Origin: CADDYT01 sp035294125
Lineage (GTDB): Bacteria > Chloroflexota > Ktedonobacteria > Ktedonobacterales > Ktedonobacteraceae
Assembly (NCBI GenBank): GCA_035294125.1
Contig: DATGLM010000038.1
Coordinates: 45,696-109,695 of the forward strand
Direction: 5' to 3'
DNA length: 64,000 bases
Part shown: positions 50,497-58,571 of the stretch, piece by piece
Position numbering within the stretch: the stretch's first letter is position 1
Layout of the letters: each line of letters starts with the position of its first letter
Made by a program: the position numbers and the translations under genes
The notes under the pieces: model-generated
Seen by the model: the letters and a program-made list of their open reading frames with translations, nothing else
What the model was told of the DNA's origin: nothing
Database searches by the model: none

Positions 50497-51855
50497 ATGG
50501 GCATGAGAAATCTCTTTGAGAGTCTACGCAATCTCCTTCCGGCGAGTATGCGCGGGAATGGCCTCAACCCCTATGACCACAATCATAATGAGGATGAAAC
50601 ATTGTACGGGCAGCATCCCGATGGAGAGGAACAAAGGCAGCTCTTTACTGCGCTTGATATCGGCACGGCATATGCCAAGGCGCTGATTGTCGAGGTGCAG
50701 GAAGATAGAGGTATAGTTCTGGGTGCGGGTCGTCACCAGCAAAGTTACTCGCACATGTCAGACGGCATTGTGACAGATATCTCAGGTGTGGTTGCCAACT
50801 GTAATGAGGCGCTTATCAAAGCGGAGAAGGCCGCCGGTGGTGTCGTTGCCCCGCATACCGTCATCGGCATCGCGGGCGAACTGGTTAAGGGCAGTTCTAC
50901 CACCGTCACGCGTCAGCGCTCCGACCCGACGAAGCCCATTACGCCACAGGAACTGGAGGGCCTGATTACGAGCGCGCAACAAAAGCTGCATAAGGCCGCG
51001 AAGGAGCGTATCTCAGCCGAAACGGGCTACTCCAATATCGAGGTGCGCCTGACCAACGCCGTTGTCATTTCGGCGCGCATCGATGGACAGCAGGTCACCA
51101 ATCCTATCGGCTTTCGCGGTCGGCATTTCTCGCTCACGCTCTTCAGCGCCTACGCCCCGTTAATGCAACTGGGCGCGCTCGAAACCGTCGCGCAGGGTCT
51201 CGACCTTTCCCTGATTGCCGTGGTGGCCGAACCCTACGCGCTGGCGCGCTGCCTGAGCACCAACGCCAGTGAGGATAGCGGCGCCATCTTCATCGACATC
51301 GGTGGCGGTACCACCGATATCGCTCTTGTACGCCAGGGTGGCATCGAGGAGACACGTATGTTTGCCCTCGGCGGTCGTACCTTTACACGCCGCGTGGCGA
51401 CCAGCAAAGGCATCTCTAACCGCGACGCCGAGGCGATCAAGTTGAGCTACAGCAACGGCCAGCTCAAGGGCCATGAGCGCGAGGAAATCGCCAACATTCT
51501 GGCACCCGAATGCCAGACCTGGATGGACAGCGTCGAACTGTTGATCGACGAACTGGCAAAAGGCGAGCTTCTGCCGCCTGCCATTTATCTCGTCGGCGGC
51601 GGCTCGTCCCTGCCCGATTTGAGGCATAAGCTCGAAACCTTCCCCTGGACGCAGCGCCTGCTCTTTGCTCACCAACCGATCATTCGCACGGTCCAGCCGG
51701 AAATGGTCTCCAGCATCCTCGACCCGCACAATTTTCTCAAAAATGCGCAGGATATCACGCCGATGGCCCTCGCCTATCAGGTGGTCGAACTACAGAACGA
51801 AAATTCTGTTCTTGAAAGAGCACTGGAACGAGTTATTCACAACATGCGCATCTAA
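50497..51855 (+). CDS. FtsA-like actin-fold ATPase
   Basis: A 452-residue actin/Hsp70-fold protein. After a 45-residue polar start come phosphate-1 'FTALDIGTAYAKALIVEV' (about 49-66), an SHS2-like insertion (about 80-200), phosphate-2 'AIFIDIGGGTTDIALV' (about 262-277) and adenosine motif 'IYLVGGGSSLPDL' (about 365-377). The C-terminal helix could bind membrane. It is most like FtsA/PilM. There is no ftsZ or ftsQ next to it; the downstream gene encodes a baseplate-J-like membrane protein, so it may be a PilM-like ATPase of an envelope complex rather than the division FtsA. ATG 50497, or 50503. Confidence 0.83.
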   Translation: MGMRNLFESLRNLLPASMRGNGLNPYDHNHNEDETLYGQHPDGEEQRQLFTALDIGTAYAKALIVEVQEDRGIVLGAGRHQQSYSHMSDGIVTDISGVVANCNEALIKAEKAAGGVVAPHTVIGIAGELVKGSSTTVTRQRSDPTKPITPQELEGLITSAQQKLHKAAKERISAETGYSNIEVRLTNAVVISARIDGQQVTNPIGFRGRHFSLTLFSAYAPLMQLGALETVAQGLDLSLIAVVAEPYALARCLSTNASEDSGAIFIDIGGGTTDIALVRQGGIEETRMFALGGRTFTRRVATSKGISNRDAEAIKLSYSNGQLKGHEREEIANILAPECQTWMDSVELLIDELAKGELLPPAIYLVGGGSSLPDLRHKLETFPWTQRLLFAHQPIIRTVQPEMVSSILDPHNFLKNAQDITPMALAYQVVELQNENSVLERALERVIHNMRI

Positions 51856-51903
51856 ACTGGCTTCTATCATGTTGTATTGCGTCTGAAGGGGGTGAAAGGA
51901 CTT

Positions 51904-54687
51904 ATGGCAGGTGAGCAACCAACTTTTCTTAATCTCAGTCCTGAAGAGAGCCTGACGAACGTACACGAGCGGTTGAGGCTGATTCCAGAACGCCGTATCG
52001 TGCTCATCGTCCCTCAGCAAACCCAACTGCGCAGCCTGATCAGTTGGCGCTTATTGCGCGGATATGCGCGCGAACTCAACAAGGATGTTCTTGTCATCAG
52101 TGCCGATCGCCAGATACGTTCGGTAGCGAAGGAAGCCGGGTTCCGTGTGGCAGAATCGCTGGCTGTGCCTCCCAGCAGCAGGAAGCGTGGGAGTAACCCC
52201 GGTCGCGGCGCTACAGGGACGGGCGCGGCACACGGCAACCGTGGCGCGAGAGGTATTGCGCGCTTTCGTCAATCTGAATCCCAGCAGTCCACTTCGTCCC
52301 GCCGTGCCACAACTGGCTCCGATCTACGCGAGAGGAGTTCTCCGCTCCAGCCTCCGCCGGAGGAGCAAGAGGCCAATGAACTGCACATATCCAATCTCGG
52401 AGAAGATGACGAGGCGGAGAGCACTGGCTGGTCAGTCTCACCTTCCTTTGGCGGCCAGTACGACGCTGCCAGTCGCTACGAACCCCCCATCGACTTCCGT
52501 ATTGCTACGAACTCACCCCTGCGTCCTGTTGAGCCAACGCCGGAAGTGGAGGACGAGGACGAGGACGTTCTCCCCTATGGCTATGAGCAATCTCAGCGGA
52601 TTTTCCAGGCTGCCCGGCAGCAAGAAGAGGATAAGGCCAGTTCCTCAGCAGGGAAAGATACAGGCGTTTCCCCTGGCTCTGATAGCACGATAGCGCCGCG
52701 TGACAGGATGATTCCCCCTGTTAGTGGAGAGCAAGCCGCGCAAGAGAACATCCCACCGGGACGCAGGCAATCCTCTCCTTTATCTTCTACCCTCTCGCCC
52801 TCCGCCCGGGCGCTCGAAGATCCTTTCGACGTTGTGGACGACTACCAGCCCTCGCCTCTCTCTGAGCAACGAGGCGCCGCCCCCGTCTTTCCCTTTGACG
52901 ATGAAGAGGACATCGAGGATGTTTCCCAGTATCCTACCACCGATATTCCAGCGGGCGGCGTGATTGAAGATATGGGCGATAGCGATATGCCGGAACTGCC
53001 CCCGCCGCCGACCTGGGAAGAGGCGGAGGAGGAACAGGAAGTGGAGCCGGAACAGGAACAGGAGGAGGTAGACGAGCTGCCGCCTGCTTATTATCCGCCC
53101 CGCCGCTCCGGCCAGCTTTCACCAATGGGGACGGCAGCCGCGAACGCGGCGCACGAAGAGGATGCAATTGAGGACCAATCAACGCGCATCATTCCCCCCG
53201 CCCTCTCGTTGCCGGATGCGCTAGCGGGTCAACCGGCCAGTCCCACCACTGCGGAGGAAGTAGCGGCGCGCGCCGCCGTTCCCCCAACGCCAACCCGCAA
53301 CAGGGAGCCGAAACCCGTTGAACTCAGGCCGGGCGGCGCATCCACGCGCCAGGTTCCCGGGCGCAGGCGCTTTTCTGCCTCACCTTCAGCCAGAGGTGGG
53401 CGACCTGCACCACGCAGTCGCAAGCCGGTCATCGCGACGCGGCGCAAGCAAAATCGATTGAGTTCGGTGCTGATTGCCATAGCCGTTTTGCTCATCGTGG
53501 GCCTTATCCTCTTCGTCTTCCCGTCCGCTACCGTGACGGTGACACTGGCCGCGAAGGCTTATAGCTGGCCCGTTGTCGTCTCAGGCGCGACCAGCCAGAA
53601 CCTGGCACGGCACACTGTTCCGGTCTATAAGCTAACCTTTACCGCGAGCGTCACACAAACCGGTCAGGCCAGCGGCGCCAATACTCCCGTCGGCACGGCA
53701 AGCGCCCAGGGCCTTGTTCTGTTCACAAACAATGGTACGAAGCCAGTCACTATTCCGTCAGGAGTCGTTGTCTCAACGACAAACAATGTCTCTTTCGTTA
53801 CTACCGCCCAGGGGGTCGTAACGGGCAACGGAGGGATCAATTATATCCCCGTGCAGGCTCAAACGCCGGGAACGAGTGGCAACGTTGCCGCCAACACTAT
53901 CACCGTTATTCCACAGAGTAGCATCAGCCAGATTGCGCAGGCCAGCACTAATCTGGCATCCACAGATGTCAAGCTCAGCGTCACTAATCCGAGTCCCACC
54001 AGCGGCGGTGGCGTCGGCTCAGCAACGACAGTGACAAAAAATGACGTGAGCAATCTACAAAAGCAGGCCAGCAGCCAGCTCTATAGGGAACTGAAGAACT
54101 GGCTGACACAGGAGCAGGCGCGGGGCAATGTACCTGCCAGTCAGGTGCAGGAAAGCCAACTTGCCATCTATGAGACGGTGACAGCCACACCCGCCGCCGG
54201 GCAGGTTGCTTCTCATGGCACCTTCAACGAGACCGTCAAGCTCTCCATCCCGGTAGCGTTTGTGCATAGCAGCGACCTGCAAGCTCAGGCTGTGGCACAG
54301 TACCAGCAGTTGAGCAATGCGAGCACATTGCCAAAGGGTACAACCAGGCCACCGAAGGGCTACGAACCGGCGGAGGGTCAGCCGGTGCAGCTCAATCCAG
54401 CAAGTTGCCCCTCATCCGGCAAGTCGAGTACCGCCAACGCCTCCACACTCTGCTTTACGGCCACCGCGCCGGTCGCCCTGCCCATCACCGCGCAACAGGT
54501 GCAGAACCTGGTCGGCGGCAAGCAGGTCAAGGTTGTGCGCGCCCAACTCGCCAACAGCAAAACCGGCCTGCCCGGCATCAAAGCGGTCAGTGTCAACGTC
54601 TCTCCCGGTTTCTGGCCCTGGATGCCCTTCTGGACGCAGCGCATCTCCGTCCATTTTATCACCAGCACTTCTGCCTCATCTCGCTAA
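51904..54687 (+). CDS. Baseplate-J-like domain membrane protein
   Basis: 927 residues from ATG 51904 (GAAAGGA upstream; the frame from 51877 is longer by nine). Residues about 20-80 form a Rossmann-like module ('RRIVLIVPQQTQLRSLISWRLL', 'KDVLVISADRQIRSVAKEAGF'). A long acidic, Pro-rich disordered stretch (about 85-520) leads to Arg-rich sequence, one TM (about 527-547) and an exported part with a baseplate-J-like domain (about 580-690, 'GLVLFTNNGTKPVTIPSGVVVST', 'VQAQTPGTSGNVAANTI'). Proteins of this order are widespread in Chloroflexota and unstudied. Placement 48 bp after the FtsA-like gene suggests a complex spanning the membrane. Confidence 0.82.
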   Translation: MAGEQPTFLNLSPEESLTNVHERLRLIPERRIVLIVPQQTQLRSLISWRLLRGYARELNKDVLVISADRQIRSVAKEAGFRVAESLAVPPSSRKRGSNPGRGATGTGAAHGNRGARGIARFRQSESQQSTSSRRATTGSDLRERSSPLQPPPEEQEANELHISNLGEDDEAESTGWSVSPSFGGQYDAASRYEPPIDFRIATNSPLRPVEPTPEVEDEDEDVLPYGYEQSQRIFQAARQQEEDKASSSAGKDTGVSPGSDSTIAPRDRMIPPVSGEQAAQENIPPGRRQSSPLSSTLSPSARALEDPFDVVDDYQPSPLSEQRGAAPVFPFDDEEDIEDVSQYPTTDIPAGGVIEDMGDSDMPELPPPPTWEEAEEEQEVEPEQEQEEVDELPPAYYPPRRSGQLSPMGTAAANAAHEEDAIEDQSTRIIPPALSLPDALAGQPASPTTAEEVAARAAVPPTPTRNREPKPVELRPGGASTRQVPGRRRFSASPSARGGRPAPRSRKPVIATRRKQNRLSSVLIAIAVLLIVGLILFVFPSATVTVTLAAKAYSWPVVVSGATSQNLARHTVPVYKLTFTASVTQTGQASGANTPVGTASAQGLVLFTNNGTKPVTIPSGVVVSTTNNVSFVTTAQGVVTGNGGINYIPVQAQTPGTSGNVAANTITVIPQSSISQIAQASTNLASTDVKLSVTNPSPTSGGGVGSATTVTKNDVSNLQKQASSQLYRELKNWLTQEQARGNVPASQVQESQLAIYETVTATPAAGQVASHGTFNETVKLSIPVAFVHSSDLQAQAVAQYQQLSNASTLPKGTTRPPKGYEPAEGQPVQLNPASCPSSGKSSTANASTLCFTATAPVALPITAQQVQNLVGGKQVKVVRAQLANSKTGLPGIKAVSVNVSPGFWPWMPFWTQRISVHFITSTSASSR

Positions 54688-54745
54688 GCGGAAGGTGAGG
54701 CCGTGTTCATGCTCGCACATAAATACGGCCTCACCTTCCGCTTAG
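54684..54745 (+). terminator. 21-bp-arm inverted repeat including the stop codon
   Basis: CTAAGCGGAAGGTGAGGCCGT and its exact complement flank a 20-nt centre; the TAA stop of the baseplate-J-like gene (54685-54687) is inside the left arm. GAAACACC follows rather than a T-run. Confidence 0.7.
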
Positions 54746-54868
54746 AAACACCTGAGAAATACCCCCTTTCGGCACAAATAGTAGACAAATTGGCTGTTTC
54801 TCCGTTAAGATTGTATTGACGAATCTGTCTCCTTTTGGAACATTTTTTGTTGGGAACGAATATATGAT

Positions 54869-55411
54869 ATGACACGATACATGGCGCTTGATGTTGGCGA
54901 AGCAAGAATTGGCGTGGCCGTCAGTGATTTCAGTGGCTTTCTGGCCTCACCCTACACGACTATTCACGTCTCGCGCTCCCGGTCGGAGACACGGACTTTT
55001 GAAGAGATTCAACGGCTGATTGCTGAGACGGAGGCCGAGGCGCTGGTGGTTGGCCTGCCTATCAGCCTGGACGGACGGCTTCACGCACAGGGGGAGCGCA
55101 TTCAGGCATTCGCCGAACGCCTCAAGCGCCATATCAGCATTCCATTGACCTTCTGGGATGAACGTCTTTCGACTGCTGAAGCGACGCGTCTGCTGACCGA
55201 ACGGGGCCAGGACGAAAGCGGCAGGCACCGTCATGGCGGTCGCGCCGGGCCTATCAGCAGTGGGAAAAGTGGCAAAGGGGGGCAGGGGCAACGCGCAAAA
55301 CGCCGCCAGAAGGGCCAGGAGATCGATGCTCTGGCCGCCACAGTTATTTTACAGGAGTACCTGGATCACCAGGGGCATCCGGGGCATCCAGGAGTAACAG
55401 AGGAAACGTAA
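54869..55411 (+). CDS. ruvX: Holliday junction resolvase-like RuvX
   Basis: RuvX/YqgF of 180 residues. 'MALDVGEARIGVAVSD' (Asp8), 'EALVVGLPISLDG', 'TFWDERLSTAEATRLL' and 'EIDALAATVIL' are the family motifs with their acidic residues. Between the third and fourth motif lies a 37-residue Gly/Lys/Arg/His-rich insertion (about 113-149), absent from the usual 135-150-residue proteins. RuvX also takes part in 16S rRNA 5' maturation. mltG starts 3 bp after its stop, a common neighbour pair. Confidence 0.9.
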   Translation: MTRYMALDVGEARIGVAVSDFSGFLASPYTTIHVSRSRSETRTFEEIQRLIAETEAEALVVGLPISLDGRLHAQGERIQAFAERLKRHISIPLTFWDERLSTAEATRLLTERGQDESGRHRHGGRAGPISSGKSGKGGQGQRAKRRQKGQEIDALAATVILQEYLDHQGHPGHPGVTEET

Positions 55412-55413
55412 CT

Positions 55414-56505
55414 ATGAGAAGACGAGGATCACGCGGTGCCTTGATTGCGGTGCTTGTGCTTGGAGTACTTATCTTCGGGGCTGCCTACTTCGCGTGGAAC
55501 ACCGCGAGCGCCATTTTTGAGCCGGTAGATACCACCGGCCCGGGAAAAACTGTCAAGGTAGTCATTCAGAATGGGGAGAGTACGCAGCAAATCGCGGATC
55601 AACTTCAGGCCGATGGCCTGATTCGCAACGCCCTCGCCTTCCGCATCTGGGCCAGAATCAAGGGGCTGGACACCCACCTGCAGGCAGGGGTCTATACCAA
55701 CCTCAATTCGAGCATGACGATCAGCGATATTATCGATAGCCTGCTCAACGCGCAGCCGGATGAATATATTGTACGTATCCCGGATGGATGGCGCATCCAG
55801 CAAATTGCCAACCAGTTTGCCAGCCAGGGACTGGTCAAATTCAATAAGCAGCAATTCCTCCAGTACACCATGCATCCGAGCCAGTTCCCCGATGCGGCAA
55901 AGTATCCTATCCTCAAGTCGATTCCTCCCGGCGATAGTATGGAGGGCCTGCTCTTCCCCGACACCTACTATGTTCCTGTTGATGCCGACGCCAGGGAAGT
56001 GATCAATCAGATGCTAACGGAATTCGAGAACGTGGTAAAGGAGCATCACCTGGATACACAGGCACAGGCCCACCACCTGACTACCTACCAGATGGTCATT
56101 CTTGCCTCCCTGGTCGAACGCGAGGTCGTCTTCCCGCAGGACATGCCCGGCGTTGCCAGCGTCTACTGGAATCGCGTCAACAAACCGAACGATGAAACGG
56201 TCGGCTTCCTTGATTCGGACCCTTCGGTCGAGTATGCCCGCGACTCACAGCCGGGTACGACCGTCTACTGGAAAGATTTGAACGACATAGGCGACAACAT
56301 CGCGCCGAACAGCCCCTGGAATACCTACACGCACAAGGGCTGGCCTCCGACGCCTATCTGTAGCCCCAGCCTTGCCACTATGCAGGCCGCAGCCGCTCCT
56401 CCTACAACCAACTACTACTTCTTCCTGGGCAAGAAAGACGGTCACATCGTCTTTGCAGCCACAAAGGCGGAGTTTGACCAGGATGTACAGCAATATCTGC
56501 ATTGA
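55414..56505 (+). CDS. mltG: Endolytic murein transglycosylase MltG
   Basis: A 363-residue MltG (YceG). N-terminal TM (about 8-28), LysM-like module (about 45-105, 'NGESTQQIADQLQADGLI'), then the YceG catalytic domain with 'MEGLLFPDTYYVP' and the catalytic Glu in 'VILASLVEREV', and the ending 'NYYFFLGKKDGHIVFAATKAEF'. It cuts nascent glycan strands and so sets their length. Co-oriented with ruvX and uppP, it forms a small wall-synthesis operon. Confidence 0.95.
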   Translation: MRRRGSRGALIAVLVLGVLIFGAAYFAWNTASAIFEPVDTTGPGKTVKVVIQNGESTQQIADQLQADGLIRNALAFRIWARIKGLDTHLQAGVYTNLNSSMTISDIIDSLLNAQPDEYIVRIPDGWRIQQIANQFASQGLVKFNKQQFLQYTMHPSQFPDAAKYPILKSIPPGDSMEGLLFPDTYYVPVDADAREVINQMLTEFENVVKEHHLDTQAQAHHLTTYQMVILASLVEREVVFPQDMPGVASVYWNRVNKPNDETVGFLDSDPSVEYARDSQPGTTVYWKDLNDIGDNIAPNSPWNTYTHKGWPPTPICSPSLATMQAAAAPPTTNYYFFLGKKDGHIVFAATKAEFDQDVQQYLH

Positions 56506-56541
56506 GCGCAGAGCATTAGTATATAGAGGATAGAAATCTCC

Positions 56542-57432
56542 ATGAATCTGAATATCTGGCAAATCATTGCATTGGGCCTGCTGCAAGGCCTTACCGAGCT
56601 ATTTCCCATCAGCAGCCTCGGCCATACCGTCATCGTTCCCGCGCTTTTAGGCTGGAGTGATATTGTCGCCAACCAGAGTTTCTTGCCGCTTATCGTGGCG
56701 CTGCACCTGGGAACAAGCATTGCCCTGGTCGCCTACTTCTGGCGTGACTGGCTGCAGGTCATCAAAGTACTGTTCAAAAGCATCAAGGAGGGCGAGGTGA
56801 AACGAGGCACCGAGGAATGGGTGAGCTGGCTCATCATCATCGGCTGCATTCCTGCCGGTCTCATCGGCGTCTTCCTGCAAGATCCACTCAAGCAGTTATT
56901 CGCCTCACCTCTGATCGCCGCTACATTCCTGGTAGTCAACGGCTCCCTGCTCTTCCTTGGCGATGTGCTGCGCAAGCGGGCAGAGGGAGATGCGCAGCAC
57001 CTGTCGCCAAAAGAGCGAGAGGCACGCTTTCGCCCGCTCTCTTCGCTGACCTGGAAGGATGCTGTGATCGTGGGTCTGGGACAATCCCTGGCGCTCATCC
57101 CTGGCATCTCACGTTCAGGAGCAAGCATGGTGGCTGCTCTGGGCGTGCGGCTCAACTACGAGGACGCGGCCCGCTTCTCGTTCCTGCTTGGTGCCCCCTT
57201 AATCGGTGGAGCGGCCTTGATCGAAGTGCCACAACTATACGGTCAATCGGGATCAACGCTCCTGCTCATCTTCGTCGGCATGATCCTCTCCGGCGTCGCC
57301 GCCTACCTGAGTACCAAATTTCTAATGAAATACTTTGAGACCGGTCGCCTGCTGCCTTTCGCCTTTTACTGCTGGGGCGCTGGCCTCATCGCGCTTGGGC
57401 TTTTCCTGACTATCTTTAGCAGCCGCGCCTGA
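56542..57432 (+). CDS. uppP: Undecaprenyl-diphosphatase (BacA/UppP)
   Basis: A 296-residue UppP. 'ALGLLQGLTELFPISSLGH' and 'IPGISRSGASMVAALG' are the two signature loops with their Glu, Ser and Arg residues; about eight TMs. It dephosphorylates undecaprenyl diphosphate to recycle the lipid carrier used by wall and LCP-linked polymers, and gives bacitracin resistance. It lies 36 bp after mltG. Confidence 0.95.
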   Translation: MNLNIWQIIALGLLQGLTELFPISSLGHTVIVPALLGWSDIVANQSFLPLIVALHLGTSIALVAYFWRDWLQVIKVLFKSIKEGEVKRGTEEWVSWLIIIGCIPAGLIGVFLQDPLKQLFASPLIAATFLVVNGSLLFLGDVLRKRAEGDAQHLSPKEREARFRPLSSLTWKDAVIVGLGQSLALIPGISRSGASMVAALGVRLNYEDAARFSFLLGAPLIGGAALIEVPQLYGQSGSTLLLIFVGMILSGVAAYLSTKFLMKYFETGRLLPFAFYCWGAGLIALGLFLTIFSSRA

Positions 57433-57584
57433 ACTGGCCGTACAAAGGGGCCATATAGCCAATTTTGGTACCTCCACAAAGATTGTGCAGCTTAAAGAGG
57501 TTGATTCGTTTGATACAATGGAACCGCTTCGGAGAGACCGAAGGGTATTTTATAACAGTTCACACTAGAAGGTAGGTAGATATC

Positions 57585-57794
57585 GTGAAGAACACTGCAT
57601 TGTTCTATGCACTCGTTGCTGTTGGTATCCTCGCTGTTATTGCCGGTGTCATTATGCATATTGGCATTGGAGCGCATCACTGGAATGGAAAGGCTTACGC
57701 CGTCATGGTGGCCGGGGCTATCTTCCTCATCGCCGGTGTTGTAGGCATGTTCATGGGCAGGTCATCCAGCAGTTCCGTTGCCAGCAGCAAGTAG
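57585..57794 (+). CDS. Small two-TM membrane protein
   Basis: A 69-residue protein starting M-K-N-T, with two TMs (about 5-27 and 38-58) separated by a His-rich loop ('HIGIGAHHWNGK') and a Ser-rich tail. The start is GTG 57585; AAGGTAGG precedes it. It shares its plan (MKN start, TM, His-containing loop, TM, short basic or Ser tail) with the next gene. No family is recognised; perhaps a metal- or stress-related membrane peptide. Confidence 0.65.
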   Translation: MKNTALFYALVAVGILAVIAGVIMHIGIGAHHWNGKAYAVMVAGAIFLIAGVVGMFMGRSSSSSVASSK

Positions 57795-57934
57795 CTCGGT
57801 AGAGAACGCTTTTGCTCTGACAGAACAGAAGGGGGGAGCAGGAACCAGGAGAAGCAAGTCTCTTCCGGTGCTTGTTCCTCCTTTTTGTTTCCACTACACC
57901 ATACAGATTATGAGAATATTCTCATTTGTAGCGC

Positions 57935-57963
57935 TTCCAAAAGCTGAACGAACCTGTTATAAT
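57935..57963 (+). promoter_or_regulatory. Promoter of the second small membrane protein gene
   Basis: TTCCAA (57935-57940), 17-bp spacer, TATAAT (57958-57963) with a TGT in front (extended -10). Leader of about 50 nt to the ATG at 58024. Confidence 0.6.
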
Positions 57964-58023
57964 GGGTGCGTTCGATGCAATCTTGTATGGATCAATATTT
58001 CAAGTTGAAGAGGAGAGACTGAT

Positions 58024-58239
58024 ATGAAAAATCCAGGCATTTTCTTCGGCGCGATCGTCGTAGCGATTGTATGCTTTCTCATCGGTATTTACTACGCGCT
58101 TCCCGGCGTGAACCATATCCTGATAAGCGGCAAAACGCCGCCACTGGACCCGCAGCCTACCCATGTAGTGCTCTTTATGGGGCTCGCGGTACTGTGCGTC
58201 ATTGCCGCCCTTGTCACACGTCCCAAGGCTACTCGCTAG
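58024..58239 (+). CDS. Small two-TM membrane protein
   Basis: A 71-residue protein starting M-K-N-P, with two TMs (about 5-27 and 46-66) and a loop containing 'YYALPGVNHIL'. GAAGAGGAGAG precedes ATG 58024, and it has its own promoter and terminator. Similar in plan to the gene at 57585 but low in identity. Function unknown. Confidence 0.7.
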   Translation: MKNPGIFFGAIVVAIVCFLIGIYYALPGVNHILISGKTPPLDPQPTHVVLFMGLAVLCVIAALVTRPKATR

Positions 58240-58268
58240 GCGCAAGGCTTCTTATTCGAGAACTTACA

Positions 58269-58307
58269 GGCCGGAAGCATGTGAGAAATACTCCTGTGCT
58301 TCCGGTC
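58269..58307 (+). terminator. Terminator of the small membrane protein gene
   Basis: An 11-bp stem (GGCCGGAAGCA with TGCTTCCGGTC, one G-T pair) around a 17-nt centre, then TCTTTGTCTT. It is 30 bp after the stop. Confidence 0.65.
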
Positions 58308-58367
58308 TCTTTGTCTTCCGTAGGGGCTGTTTCCTTTGAAGAATGGAGAAGCAGTAAAGCAGAGCAG

Positions 58368-58396
58368 TTGCAAAAAAATTTGTGGTCCTGTATACT
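58368..58396 (+). promoter_or_regulatory. Promoter of rsgA
   Basis: TTGCAA (58368-58373), 17-bp spacer, TATACT (58391-58396), upstream of rsgA by about 175 bp. The rest of the 58240-58571 gap is leader. Confidence 0.6.
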
Positions 58397-58465
58397 AATA
58401 GCGGAACAGAACCCCCGGAATAGGCTTGTATCCGTATATGTTCTAGAGATCGAGTAGTTCATGCT

Positions 58466-58497
58466 TCTTCTCTGCATGAAAGATGCAACAGAGAAGA
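58466..58497 (+). promoter_or_regulatory. Stem-loop in the rsgA leader
   Basis: TCTTCTCTGCAT-GAAAG-ATGC-AAC-AGAGAAGA forms a 12-bp stem with one bulge, about 75 nt before the TTG start. Candidate attenuator or RNA-processing site. It resembles no riboswitch I know. Confidence 0.4.
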
Positions 58498-58571
58498 CAG
58501 GTGGCTTAGAAATTCTGGCTTAGCCAGTTGAAGGAGGTGTCGGGTTTTTCTATTCTCCTGGAGGGAAAGCA

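Noticed and set aside
51904..54687. Baseplate-J-like domain as a phage tail or contractile injection system
   Set aside because: No sheath, tube, spike or tape-measure gene is present; the domain is in a TM-anchored protein typical of Chloroflexota chromosomes.
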